A stretch of 15,017 nucleotides of DNA from JBBSGA01 sp038254585 (GTDB lineage Bacteria; Chloroflexota; Chloroflexia; Chloroflexales; Kallotenuaceae): contig JBBSGA010000138.1 of assembly GCA_038254585.1 (NCBI GenBank), positions 1 to 15,017 of the forward strand. The letters are read 5' to 3'. The notes beneath the pieces were generated by a model. The model had not been told where the DNA came from, ran no database searches, and worked only from the letters and a program-made list of their open reading frames with translations. The position numbers and the translations under genes were made by a program. Shown in pieces: positions 5,584 to 13,546 of this stretch. The first letter of the stretch is position 1. Every line of letters begins with the position of its first letter.

Positions 5584-7587
5584 ATGCAGAAACCCAAGTT
5601 TGATCTGCGGCGGTTGCGTGATCTTCGGATCCAGGACTTCCGTGACCGTGCAGGGCGGCTCCGCCAAATCCAGACGCTTGGAACCCAGGTCAGCCAGCTA
5701 CGCCAGCGTCCCTTCCGGGCCGAGTACCTTGTTCCCATGGCGGCGCTGCTCTTGCTCGTCCTCGCCCTGATTTTGAGCTACGGGCCAGCCGGGCCGCTGG
5801 TCGTCGATCAGACGCATCTCACGGCTACTGTGCCGGGCGTCGCGCCGGCCACCTCTCTAACGCCCGTATCAGGCACAAGCGTAGCTGCTGGCACTGGATA
5901 TCCGGGCACGAGCGCTGCGTCTGTGCTCCCGACAAGCCGCTCCTTGACCATGAATCCCGTCCTGACCGGAACGGCTCCGGTCTCCGGCACCTCGGGCTAC
6001 CCTGGTCCCAATGAGACGAATGGGCCGGCTCCCTTCGGCACGCCGGTAGCGGGCGGTGTCGTGCCGGGCGGCGTAGGCAGCACGCCACCGGGCGCTATTC
6101 CGACGCCGTCGTTTGCAACACCGGGTATTCCTGGCAGCTCCGGTGCTTTCGTAACTCCCGGCATCTCAGGCGGCTCGCGCAGTGGGTATCCCGGACCAGG
6201 CTCTCCATCGTCCAATGGACCCAATCCGGGCACGGCACCCGGTCCGGCATTGATCCCGACACCCGCGCCCTTTGTGCCGCCGCCGCTGGTTATTCCGTCA
6301 TTACCACCGCGCCGACCGGCTGTGCCTGCGCAGCCGCTACCGCCGTCCGGTATAACGACCGTTCCACCGCGCTCACCAGCGCAGCCTTCGGGGAGCGGGG
6401 CAGGGGCAAATCCTGGTAGTGGCTACCCCGTGCCTCCACCACCTTCGTCGCCAGGGAACGGCGGGGTCGTGCCGTCCCCGCCGCGGCCCATAACGCCGGG
6501 CAGCTCGCCGAATAGCCCAGGATCGGGCCCAACTGCGACGGTGCGAGCACCGACAGCGCCTACCGGTGTGCCGCCTGCTCCAACTCAGCCACCTGCTCCA
6601 ACTCAGCCACCTACCGTTTCGCCGCCGACGCCAACCCCGGTTCCGCCGACGCCTAAACCTGTCTCGCTGATCCAGGGGAACGTTCGGTGGTCGACCGCGC
6701 AGAGCCCCGTTGTCCTCGAGCACGATCAGGTCGTCGCCCACGGAGCTTCACTACAGATCGATCCGGGTGTCGAAGTGCAGCTCCGGCCTGGCGTCGATAT
6801 TTTCGTCGAGGGCAAGCTATTGGTTCTCGGGACAGCTTCCGCGCCGGTGCGCTTCAGGGGACCAAGCGGGCGTTGGAGCTCGTTAGTGGGACAGGCCGGC
6901 AGTCTGATCCAACTCGAGCACGCGGAGCTGCGCAACGCAGGACGTGGCGGAAGCGCCATTACCAGTAGCGGCGGAACCTTGAGCTTGCGGGACGTCTTGC
7001 TCACGGATAGTGGCGGAGGGATCGCGACGAACGGGTCCACGGTTGATATTCGTGGGTCGCAGGTCACCGGAAACGACCTACCAAATGGACCTGCGATACT
7101 GATCGGAATGGGCTCCGAAGCCCCGGTCACACTTCGGAGCAATATCGTCGGCGGCAATCAGCTTCCGCGGGGGACAGCTCAGGTACGCCTGATCGCGGGC
7201 AGGAACGGCGGTGGCCCGCTCGATGTGCAGGGCAATGCGTTTGCCGGAGGCACCGGATCACTGCTCGACATTCAGACCGGTGCGGCGATAGGTGGAACCA
7301 TCCGCTGTAACGGCTTCCACGGCGGTACCATCGGCCTCCAGCTTAGCTCCTCCACCTCGAGTGCGCGCGGCTTTAGCGTCGTGGTAGACACAAATGCCTT
7401 CGAGCAGCAGACGGTCTACGGCGTCGCCAGCACTGTCTCCCTGGGCGCGGGAAATAACTGGTGGGGCGATCCCTCCGGCCCGGCCGATCCCCAGCGTAAC
7501 GCCGCGGGGCGCGGCGTCCGCGTCGGCGTCAACGTGGCCTTCGATCCTCCACTCGCAGCGCGGCCCGCCTGCGCACCGGTTCCCTAG
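5584..7587 (+). CDS. Membrane-anchored Pro/Gly-rich surface protein with C-terminal beta-helix
   Basis: The product is 667 aa. The ATG at 5584 is preferred over the upstream GTG at 5485, which falls in the terminator hairpin. Residues 1-48 are basic and helical and probably cytoplasmic, and 49-66 form one transmembrane segment, giving a type II topology. Residues 75-359 are a low-complexity Pro/Gly/Ser/Thr stalk with recurring 'GYPG' units and a perfect PAPTQP duplication. Residues 360-667 resemble a right-handed parallel beta-helix: 'ASLQIDPGVEVQLRPGVDIF', 'GKLLVLGTASAPVRFRGPSG', repeated N/G-rich turns, and the closing 'NNWWGDPSGP' (624-633) typical of these exported proteins. No active-site motif was recognised; carbohydrate or surface binding is a guess. 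The ribosome binding site is weak (GGAAG two bases away), so a short-leader or leaderless start is possible. Confidence 0.85.
   Translation: MQKPKFDLRRLRDLRIQDFRDRAGRLRQIQTLGTQVSQLRQRPFRAEYLVPMAALLLLVLALILSYGPAGPLVVDQTHLTATVPGVAPATSLTPVSGTSVAAGTGYPGTSAASVLPTSRSLTMNPVLTGTAPVSGTSGYPGPNETNGPAPFGTPVAGGVVPGGVGSTPPGAIPTPSFATPGIPGSSGAFVTPGISGGSRSGYPGPGSPSSNGPNPGTAPGPALIPTPAPFVPPPLVIPSLPPRRPAVPAQPLPPSGITTVPPRSPAQPSGSGAGANPGSGYPVPPPPSSPGNGGVVPSPPRPITPGSSPNSPGSGPTATVRAPTAPTGVPPAPTQPPAPTQPPTVSPPTPTPVPPTPKPVSLIQGNVRWSTAQSPVVLEHDQVVAHGASLQIDPGVEVQLRPGVDIFVEGKLLVLGTASAPVRFRGPSGRWSSLVGQAGSLIQLEHAELRNAGRGGSAITSSGGTLSLRDVLLTDSGGGIATNGSTVDIRGSQVTGNDLPNGPAILIGMGSEAPVTLRSNIVGGNQLPRGTAQVRLIAGRNGGGPLDVQGNAFAGGTGSLLDIQTGAAIGGTIRCNGFHGGTIGLQLSSSTSSARGFSVVVDTNAFEQQTVYGVASTVSLGAGNNWWGDPSGPADPQRNAAGRGVRVGVNVAFDPPLAARPACAPVP
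6574..6609 (+). repeat. Perfect 18-bp tandem duplication coding PAPTQP twice
   Basis: CCTGCTCCAACTCAGCCA occurs at 6574-6591 and again at 6592-6609 without a mismatch, in frame within the Pro-rich stalk of the beta-helix protein. Sequence identity down to third codon positions indicates recent duplication, so stalk length may vary between strains. Confidence 0.9.
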
Positions 7588-7772
7588 GGCATCGCCAGAT
7601 AGCCTTTTCAGCAAATGTGTAGGGCGACCCTCTTACACCCATTTCCGTACTGCAGTCGTTTCGTAATCTATTCATCAGATCAATATGGGTCGACTTCTGC
7701 TATCCTCGAAAGCTGAGGCGCCACCCCAACGCCACAATATGACATCCTGAATCGCCCACTCGGAGGAGGCTC

Positions 7773-10586
7773 ATGGCTCGTCGCCCGCTGCGTCTACTTA
7801 TATTGCTGCTATGTGTTATTTTCGGCTACTCAGCCGGCCTGCTTGGCTCGACGAAGGCACAGACCGCGGGCTCAAGCCTGCAGCCCCAAGCACAGAATAT
7901 CCCCGGGTCAGCTTTCAGCTCAGCGCGCTCGGGTATTGTCGGTGCGCCGAACGGTATCTCGCCGAGTGCTCCCAATGGTTCCGCCGAAACGCCTCCGACC
8001 GCCGCGCCGGCTCCATTCACGTATCTCCTGTTGCGCTGGCGCGACACCGCAGTCGACGAAAGCCTGATCGCGCTTGAGGTACGCGCGAGCGAGGACGGCC
8101 AGACCTGGACGATCTGGGGCAAGGTGGACGAGAACGACGACCTCCTCGATCCGAAAGACGGCCCCGGCATCCATTGGAGCAGCACCATCTACACCGGGCC
8201 TGCAAAATACTGGCAGCTACGTGTTACGCTAACGCCGGCACCGGATGGCGTGGCGCCTGTGTTGAATGAGATCCGGGTCATCACAGTCGACGCGCGTGGC
8301 ACCACCTCCGCAGGTCCCGCCACGGGCGCCCCGAACCCGGCGGCGCCAAACGCTATCATAAGTCGGCCGTCCTTCGTCTCGCGCGCTGTGTGGGGCGGAA
8401 GTGAGGTTCTCAACAATAGCGTAGCACCTAACTGGTACCCGGCGAACCACCTGGTGGTGCATCATACGGCCGACTCAAACTCGCTCGTCTCCGGCGAGAG
8501 GAGCTGGGCGGATCGCGTAAAGGCTGAATGGGCCTTCCATACGTACCCGAGCGGCCGCGGTTGGGGTGATATAGGCTACAACTGGGTCATCGATCCGAAC
8601 GGCGTCATCTACGAAGGGCGCAACGGCTCCTCTGATCCGAGCCGCGACTCCGTCGGCTTCCACGACACGGCCAACTACGGGTCGATGGGTGTCGTCCTGC
8701 TCGGCACCTTCCAGGCAGGCACAGGCGTGCCAGCGATTACTCCGACAGCCGCGGCACAGAATGCACTGGTGAATCTGCTCGCGTGGAAAGCGAACCAGCG
8801 CAGCATCGATCCGCTGGCCAGTAGCTTTTACTACGGCTGCAAGATTTCGCAGTACTGCGCACCGTACAACTCGGGTGCGATTGTGGCAAATATTGCTGGC
8901 CATCGCCAGGTCACACCAGGTCACACGAGCTGCCCAGGCGACCTGGCGATGAATATCTTGAACTCGATCCGCACACGCGTCAGGGATCTCCTTGCCAGCA
9001 ACCCGGCGCCCACGCCAACGCCGACGCAGCCGCCGCCGGCCCAGATAACCCGGGCCGAGCTCTCAAACGTCCAGTACGTCTCCACGTCCGTGCCCGCAGG
9101 TGGGGTAGTCCAGGTTCGTTTCACGGTTCGAAACACGGGAAATGTTGCGATCGGGACCCAGGAGCCTCCTTCAGGACGCGTCGACGACATCTCCCAGGGA
9201 TACGTCTACGCCGAAAATGAGTGCTTCATCGGGAATGCGGCGCAGAGCTACCCGGCATTTCCCAAGACGACCGGAAGTCTCCGCGTGGTGCTCGGCGGGA
9301 CAGAGGGCGGCACGTCGCTGGGGGCGAACTGCGCCGGCGACAACGGTGGTTACCCGTGGCGCTGGGGAATCGGGGGAACCCTGCAGCCGGGCGAGACACG
9401 CACAGTGGTGGGATACGTACGCTTCAGCAACCAGAGCTCCAATACACGAACTGTCACCCTCCGACCAGGTCTGGTCGGAGAGAACGTGACCTACTACGCG
9501 TCCGGTGGTCCAACAGCGGACATCAGCGTCGTCCCGGATGACCGCGGTCCTACGATGAGCTCGGTCGACTCAAACGGGCAACCGCTGGCCTCGGTATATC
9601 AACTCAATTCCGCGCCCGACAGCTTATTCCAACGGTCGGATGATCCAGCATCGGCCCGCGAAGGCGACCTGATCGGCACCATCACGTGGGATGGCTCGGG
9701 ACAAAACTGGGGCTCAGGCGGACCGCTCGGACAGAGCGACCACTACATCGTCGATCAGGCCCGCCCTTTCGTAGCGCCCGTAGCGGGGATGTACACCTTT
9801 GAGACGACGACCGACGACGGCTCATGGCTGTGGGTCGACGGCGACCTCGTCGTGAGCAATCCGGGTCTCCACTCGAACACGTCCGTAAGCAGTAGTAAAT
9901 GGCTCAATGCGGGCGTGCATGCTCTCGGCGTGAAATACTTTGAAGCCACCGGCGGGGCTTATGCCCGCTATAGCTGGCTAGAGGCGGGTAGCACGGTCTG
10001 GAGCACAATCCCGGTGCTGCAAAGTCTCGGCGCACCACAGCGCGGAACCATATTCGGAGCCGGCCAGCAGATCGCGATCGTAGCCGACGATCTGGGAGGC
10101 CTGGGAACGAACAGAATCGAGTATTTCGTGGACGGCAGCACGATTCCACAGGAACAGAACGGCTCGATCCTGAAGCTATCGCTCGACGACGGCGACCACT
10201 GGGTCTGGTATCGTGCCGTGGATAACGGTGGATCGTGGTCTGCGAATGTGCCTGTTCTGGTGCGCGTCGATACCGTTCCGCCGGTAACCAACCTGAGCGC
10301 GAGCATGCAGACGAGCGGCGTCGTTATGCTCAATTGGACCAGCAGCCCGGACGCGATCGCCTTCGATATCCAGAGCTATGATGTGACGACCGGACACTGG
10401 GGAGACTCCCAGCGTCCGGCCGGGACCTTTTTCGCCTTCTTCGGCCAGCCGGGTCACGGATACCAGTTTCGCATCCGCGGGTGGGATGGCCTGAACTGGG
10501 AGTCCTGGGAGCCGCTCACGCCGATCCAAACGGTGCCGCCGTCGGCTCGCTTCCAGCACATCTTTCTACCGAGGGTCGGACACTGA
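7773..10586 (+). CDS. Secreted PGRP-type N-acetylmuramoyl-L-alanine amidase with PA14-like and FN3-like domains
   Basis: The 937-aa product starts at an ATG preceded by GGAGGAGG (7762-7769). Residues 1-30 are a signal peptide. Residues 85-190 form a beta-rich N-terminal module. Residues 193-410 are the PGRP/Amidase_2 domain, with 'LVVHHTAD' (H230/H231), Y269 in 'DIGYNWVIDPNG', and 'GHRQVTPGHTSCPGD' (H377, C387) supplying the zinc and catalytic residues for cleaving the MurNAc-L-Ala bond of peptidoglycan. After a PTPTPTQPPP linker comes a NEW1/CARDB-like beta domain (about 424-590). A PA14-like domain follows (about 605-742, 'GMYTFETTTDDGSWLWVDG'), then Ig- and FN3-like modules (about 745-926). 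The extreme C-terminus HIFLPRVGH resembles the 'YLP' tail of Chloroflexota secreted proteins. The gene is intact. It may remodel self wall or attack other bacteria. Confidence 0.92.
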   Translation: MARRPLRLLILLLCVIFGYSAGLLGSTKAQTAGSSLQPQAQNIPGSAFSSARSGIVGAPNGISPSAPNGSAETPPTAAPAPFTYLLLRWRDTAVDESLIALEVRASEDGQTWTIWGKVDENDDLLDPKDGPGIHWSSTIYTGPAKYWQLRVTLTPAPDGVAPVLNEIRVITVDARGTTSAGPATGAPNPAAPNAIISRPSFVSRAVWGGSEVLNNSVAPNWYPANHLVVHHTADSNSLVSGERSWADRVKAEWAFHTYPSGRGWGDIGYNWVIDPNGVIYEGRNGSSDPSRDSVGFHDTANYGSMGVVLLGTFQAGTGVPAITPTAAAQNALVNLLAWKANQRSIDPLASSFYYGCKISQYCAPYNSGAIVANIAGHRQVTPGHTSCPGDLAMNILNSIRTRVRDLLASNPAPTPTPTQPPPAQITRAELSNVQYVSTSVPAGGVVQVRFTVRNTGNVAIGTQEPPSGRVDDISQGYVYAENECFIGNAAQSYPAFPKTTGSLRVVLGGTEGGTSLGANCAGDNGGYPWRWGIGGTLQPGETRTVVGYVRFSNQSSNTRTVTLRPGLVGENVTYYASGGPTADISVVPDDRGPTMSSVDSNGQPLASVYQLNSAPDSLFQRSDDPASAREGDLIGTITWDGSGQNWGSGGPLGQSDHYIVDQARPFVAPVAGMYTFETTTDDGSWLWVDGDLVVSNPGLHSNTSVSSSKWLNAGVHALGVKYFEATGGAYARYSWLEAGSTVWSTIPVLQSLGAPQRGTIFGAGQQIAIVADDLGGLGTNRIEYFVDGSTIPQEQNGSILKLSLDDGDHWVWYRAVDNGGSWSANVPVLVRVDTVPPVTNLSASMQTSGVVMLNWTSSPDAIAFDIQSYDVTTGHWGDSQRPAGTFFAFFGQPGHGYQFRIRGWDGLNWESWEPLTPIQTVPPSARFQHIFLPRVGH

Positions 10587-10587
10587 A

Positions 10588-10749
10588 ACTGAGATCTCCG
10601 AGATCGCGCTGGCTGTGCTCGTCGCCTTTCTCGCTGGCGGCGTGATCCTCAACGTGCTCAAGGAGGAGCTGCCGCGGGAGCGGCGGAGCCGTTTCTGGGC
10701 CTTCGCCGTAGGAGCCGCGGGCTATGCAGTGCTCCCGCTCTTCTTGTAA
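10588..10749 (+). pseudogene. C-terminal remnant of a small integral membrane protein
   Basis: A frame ending at TAA 10747-10749 reads 'EIALAVLVAFLAGGVILNVL', then 'KEELPRERRSRFWAFAVGAA' and 'GYAVLPLFL'. These two hydrophobic helices, joined by a conserved-looking 'NVLKEELP-E' loop, resemble the last segments of a multi-pass membrane family (ZIP-like in my recollection). No convincing start or ribosome binding site exists: the frame runs back inside the amidase gene, and family similarity begins directly after the amidase stop. It is therefore most likely the 3' scrap of a gene whose front was deleted. An internal GTG at 10615 could start a 44-aa peptide. Confidence 0.55.
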
Positions 10750-10784
10750 GGGCACTGCGTGACGCCGCAGAGGCAGGCTGATTG

Positions 10785-11374
10785 ATGCCTGATGCAAAGA
10801 TGGAGACGGAGGTGCAGCTGGACGGACCGAGGCAGACGGGGATGAACGGGCAGCGGGCCTTCGCTGGGCGTGCGCTCGTGACGATAGCCCTTGCCGTGGG
10901 CATCATAGCCGGGCTACTCCTCCTGTGGTATACCGTGAATGTGCTACTGCTCGTCTTTGCCGGCCTGCTGTTAGCGGTCTTCCTGCATGGCCTGAGTGAT
11001 TGGCTGAGCAAGCACACCGGACTTTCCAGCGGATGGGTGCTGGCGGCCATCGTGCTCGCGCTGCTCGCAATCTTTAGCCTGGGGACGTGGCTGCTCGCAC
11101 CGACGGTCGCTGACCAAGTCGCTCAGTTGACGCAGAAATTACTGCAAGCCATAGATCAGTTGAAGCTCCGCATACAGAGTTATGGGTGGGCAGGCAGATC
11201 CTTGCGCAACTGCCGCAGCCGAGTGCATTCGTCTCGGGTCGGGGCAGCATCTCCGGCAAAATCACGGACATCTTCTCGCTGACGCTTGGGCTTCTAGCGA
11301 ACTTCGTTATTATCCTTTATATCGAGGATGTGCCCGGTGAGTCAATCGACGTACCGGGTGAGCAGGCCAGCTGA
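10785..11374 (+). pseudogene. AI-2E family transporter (permease), frameshifted and 3' truncated
   Basis: The ATG at 10785 (AGG seven bases upstream) opens a protein with 'GRALVTIALAVGIIAGLLLL', 'VLLLVFAGLLLAVFLHGLSD' and 'LAAIVLALLAIFSLGTWLLA', the N-terminal membrane helices of the AI-2E/PerM/TerC-like family. Then follows the helical 'VADQVAQLTQKLLQAIDQLK'. At 11185-11191 similarity jumps frame: 'RIQSYGW' must be followed by 'GRQILAQLPQPSAF' and 'FSLTLGLLANFVIILYI', read in the next frame. Restoring one G to the GGG at 11188-11190 would rejoin them. The family is normally about 350 aa; here similarity ends near 11322 and a short unrelated tail stops at 11374. The rest of the permease is absent, so the gene is dead. 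Confidence 0.8.
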
Positions 11375-11470
11375 AATACTGGCCGTCAACGCTAGATTGG
11401 ATATGCACATACCTGGGCAGCCGATCTCATTAGCCGCGGTTCAATCGAAAAGGAGGAACGATTGGCAGGA
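11375..11470. other. Short gap with an isolated ribosome binding site
   Basis: The only notable signal is AAGGAGG (11449-11455) followed after five bases by ATTGGC. The TTG there opens only a 17-codon frame. It may be the relic start of another gene lost beside the AI-2E remnant. No terminator was found between the converging genes. Confidence 0.25.
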
Positions 11471-12349
11471 TCAGGTGGGTGGCCTACGTCGCATCGGGCC
11501 GGAGGCGCCGGGTGACGACTGCGCGTCGAGGCGCGCCAGCAGGCCAGCCACATCCTGACGCAGCGCGGTAATTTCCGATTGCAAGGCGGCCACGTCGGCC
11601 ACGGCCGCGCTCGCCGTATCCTGGCCGATGAAATGGCTGGCAATCGTGGCCGTGATGTAGCCAAAGACCGCAAAGGCATAGACCGCCAGCAGCCAGGTCA
11701 GGATGCGTCCCTCGGGCGTCTTGGGCCAATATTCCGAGCCCATCGTCGTCACGATCATCGCCGTCCACCAGACAGCTTCGCCGTAGCTGTGAAGCCCCCC
11801 GCCCGGCGCAGCCTGGGACAAGCCGGACTCGCGTAGTGCTGCCGGACTCTCGAAGGCATACATGCCGGCCGCGCCGACAAAGGTCACAATTACGGTCACG
11901 GCGGCGACGTAACCGGCACCACGTCGCCCGACCGTCCTGCTAACAGCGCCCATGCCGCGGTTGAGCGAGCTCACCACGCGCACCAGCATCAGCGAACGTG
12001 TGGCGAGGACGACGCGCAACAGGCGGAGCGCTTGAAAGACACGTACTATGCGCAATGCAGGGACCAGGAGTGAGATCGCTGTGAGCCAATGGGCACGCAG
12101 GTAATCGCGCTTGTGGGGTGCGATAACGATCTCCAACACAAAATCCAGCACGAACAGCGCCCAGATGATGTTGCTGGTAATCTGAAGCGTGCGGCTCAAG
12201 CCCTGTGTGAAGTCGACGATTAACAGGACGAGCCACACGAACGAGAGCGCGATCATCGGCTTGTCGGTCAGCATGTTGATATGCTCCAGCAGTTCCCAAC
12301 GCTCTTGTTTCAGGTCACGTTGCTGCTCCATGGATCCCCGATTCGCCAT
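11471..12349 (-). CDS. Voltage-gated-type ion channel with atypical selectivity filter
   Basis: Start at ATG 12349, where AAGGAG lies six bases upstream; a TTG at 12367 in the same frame is less likely. The 292-aa protein has six membrane segments: S1 31-48, S2 60-76, S3 86-98, an Arg-rich S4 voltage-sensor-like helix 99-125 ('RIVRVFQALRLLRVVLATR'), S5 147-166 and S6 216-241. Between S5 and S6 a pore loop 'VWWTAMIVTTMGSEYWP' replaces the TVGYGD potassium signature with TTMGSEYWP (201-209). A coiled coil (247-276, 'AALQSEITALRQDVAGLLAR') should hold the tetramer together. Ion selectivity cannot be deduced; conserved TTMGSEYWP channels in other bacteria are annotated simply as ion transporters. 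A membrane protein gene lies 75 bases upstream in the same direction, possibly one operon. Confidence 0.9.
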   Translation of the reverse strand: MANRGSMEQQRDLKQERWELLEHINMLTDKPMIALSFVWLVLLIVDFTQGLSRTLQITSNIIWALFVLDFVLEIVIAPHKRDYLRAHWLTAISLLVPALRIVRVFQALRLLRVVLATRSLMLVRVVSSLNRGMGAVSRTVGRRGAGYVAAVTVIVTFVGAAGMYAFESPAALRESGLSQAAPGGGLHSYGEAVWWTAMIVTTMGSEYWPKTPEGRILTWLLAVYAFAVFGYITATIASHFIGQDTASAAVADVAALQSEITALRQDVAGLLARLDAQSSPGASGPMRRRPPT

Positions 12350-12423
12350 CTCCTGCTCCTTCGCCAAACTGAACCCACAATAATTACAGTCTCACGCAGC
12401 GCCTCGCCGGTACCGGCACCGCC

Positions 12424-12855
12424 TCAGCCGCCAGATCGCAAATCGGGCTTGTTTCGCAGTGCCCACCGGCCAAGAAGTCCGGCTAGTATCGCGCCAGTAC
12501 TGTCCATGATCAGATCGATGATCGTGTCGTCGAGACCCTTGACGACCTGTACTGCCACGACTTTGTCGGCCAGCCACTCGGTCACTTCCCACAACGCGCC
12601 AAGGGCGATGCCAAGGGCGGTGATGATCAGGACAAATAACACCGGATGGTCGGATAAGCCGGTCAGGAGCGGACCAGGTGCGAAGAGCCCGAAAGCCAGG
12701 GTAATCGCAAAGATCGTAACAGCATGCGTAATCTCGTCGTAGGGTCCCGACATTTTGAAGAGCGCCCAACCCCACCCCGCTGTGTTGAGTAACGCAGCCA
12801 CGGCGAGCAAACCTATCACGCTCCAGAATGTTGTTCGATGTGCGTGCCAATTCAT
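12424..12855 (-). CDS. DUF2238/YjdF-like four-TM membrane protein
   Basis: A 143-aa protein with hydrophobic helices at about 10-27, 42-60, 71-90 and 112-132. Conserved-looking charged motifs lie between or within them: 'YDEITH' (39-44), 'GALWEVTEW' (86-94) and 'KGLDDTIIDLIMDSTGA' (106-122). These match the pattern of DUF2238/YjdF-type inner-membrane proteins, whose function is not established. The acidic and His residues inside the membrane could bind metal or protons. GAGGG lies about 11 bases before the ATG at 12855, slightly far. The gene looks intact and is the first of a possible two-gene leftward operon with the ion channel. Confidence 0.8.
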   Translation of the reverse strand: MNWHAHRTTFWSVIGLLAVAALLNTAGWGWALFKMSGPYDEITHAVTIFAITLAFGLFAPGPLLTGLSDHPVLFVLIITALGIALGALWEVTEWLADKVVAVQVVKGLDDTIIDLIMDSTGAILAGLLGRWALRNKPDLRSGG

Positions 12856-13137
12856 CTGTCGTAGTTCCCTCTCGATCCGGCCAGCGTATCTATCTCACCT
12901 TTACCAAGCAGTGGCCAACGATCTACTCGATACTTGTTCCACGCAACGCCTAAGTGCTGGTCGCAATCCTGCGCTACCTCTAGGCAGCGCCTGGGCCGTA
13001 CAAACTCGGGATCCAGTCACCCTACCCCGGCCGGAACCGCTGCGCTCACCATCAAATAACCGGCAGTGATACGCGATGTGTGACGGAGACCGGCGTTCAC
13101 GCATCGCATATCACGTCACGTGGGCTTGATGCTCGAA
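12856..13137. other. Non-coding stretch with two imperfect hairpins
   Basis: No gene is supported; the plus-strand frame crossing it is antisense to the membrane protein and lacks family character. GCGCTACCT (12971-12979) and AGGCAGCGC (12982-12990) form a stem with one mismatch and a tiny loop. A longer imperfect hairpin lies at 13067-13113 and is listed separately. Neither has a T-tract. The promoter for the leftward membrane gene must be here, but none stands out. Confidence 0.3.
13067..13113. repeat. Long imperfect inverted repeat
   Basis: TGATACGCGATGTGTGAC (13067-13084) pairs with GTTCACGCATCGCATATCA (13095-13113). The stem is about 18 bp with one C-A mismatch, one wobble and one bulged T, around a 10-base loop. 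It lies just downstream of the stop of the leftward DUF6582-like pseudogene. It could be a terminator without a T-tract, the stem of a small RNA, or a relic repeat. Confidence 0.5.
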
Positions 13138-13442
13138 TCAGGAGTGAGCCGGCTTTTCGGTGTGCGGCCGCTTACCCGGGTCGCGCCAGCTTTGCTCCTC
13201 CCCGGCGATCCCGTAATACTCCGCCGCCTTTTGGATATTGGCGAAAGCCAGATCGCGGTGCCGTCCGAGACGTCCTCGACCTGATCGAAGCGCGCAAATG
13301 CATTCTTGACGTGCGATGCATCGGTTAGCGGTTCTTTCCGCTGCTTGGGAAAGTCGAGGACGCTGTCAGGCGGTTCCTTGTGTTCCTTGGTACTCAGCTC
13401 GCCGTGCTCGGTGTGCGGTTTCCTGGTCGTTTTCTCAGCCAA
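13138..13442 (-). pseudogene. DUF6582-like small protein, broken by a one-base deletion
   Basis: A TTG start at 13442 follows GGAGGG with eight-base spacing. The frame reads 'AEKTTRKPHTEHGELSTKEH', then the family block 'DSVLDFPKQRKEPLTDASHV' and 'FARFDQVEDVSDGT'. It then loses sense near 13265. One base back, the neighbouring frame continues 'RDLAFANIQKAAEYYGIAG', 'SWRDPGKRPHTEKPAHS' and a stop at 13138. The interval is 305 bases, exactly one short of 102 codons, and adding one C in ACCGCG restores a normal protein of about 101 aa. The family (DUF6582, name from memory) is widespread and uncharacterised. The shift may be a true mutation or a sequencing error. Confidence 0.7.
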
Positions 13443-13546
13443 GTGAAGGGCCCTCCGCTTCGTCGTAGTATGAATGTGCCGCAGCTTCCATGCCACAATG
13501 CACCGCAATCATATGGTGCCACGAAGAGAGAGGGCCGCAGGTGAAG

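Noticed and set aside
7611..7645. Possible terminator after the beta-helix gene
   Set aside because: GTGTA/TACAC with GGG/CCC pairs only with a three-base bulge and has no T-tract; too weak to call.
11330..11371. Two similar 21-base units beginning GTGCCCGGTGAG and GTACCGGGTGAG
   Set aside because: Only the first 12 bases are similar; the second halves do not match, so a tandem repeat or attachment site is not supported.
12950..13060. Possible tRNA or structured RNA
   Set aside because: No T-loop GTTCRANNC, anticodon arm or acceptor pairing could be assembled on either strand.
12755..13069. 104-codon plus-strand open frame
   Set aside because: It overlaps the DUF2238-like gene antisense, has no ribosome binding site and no recognisable features.
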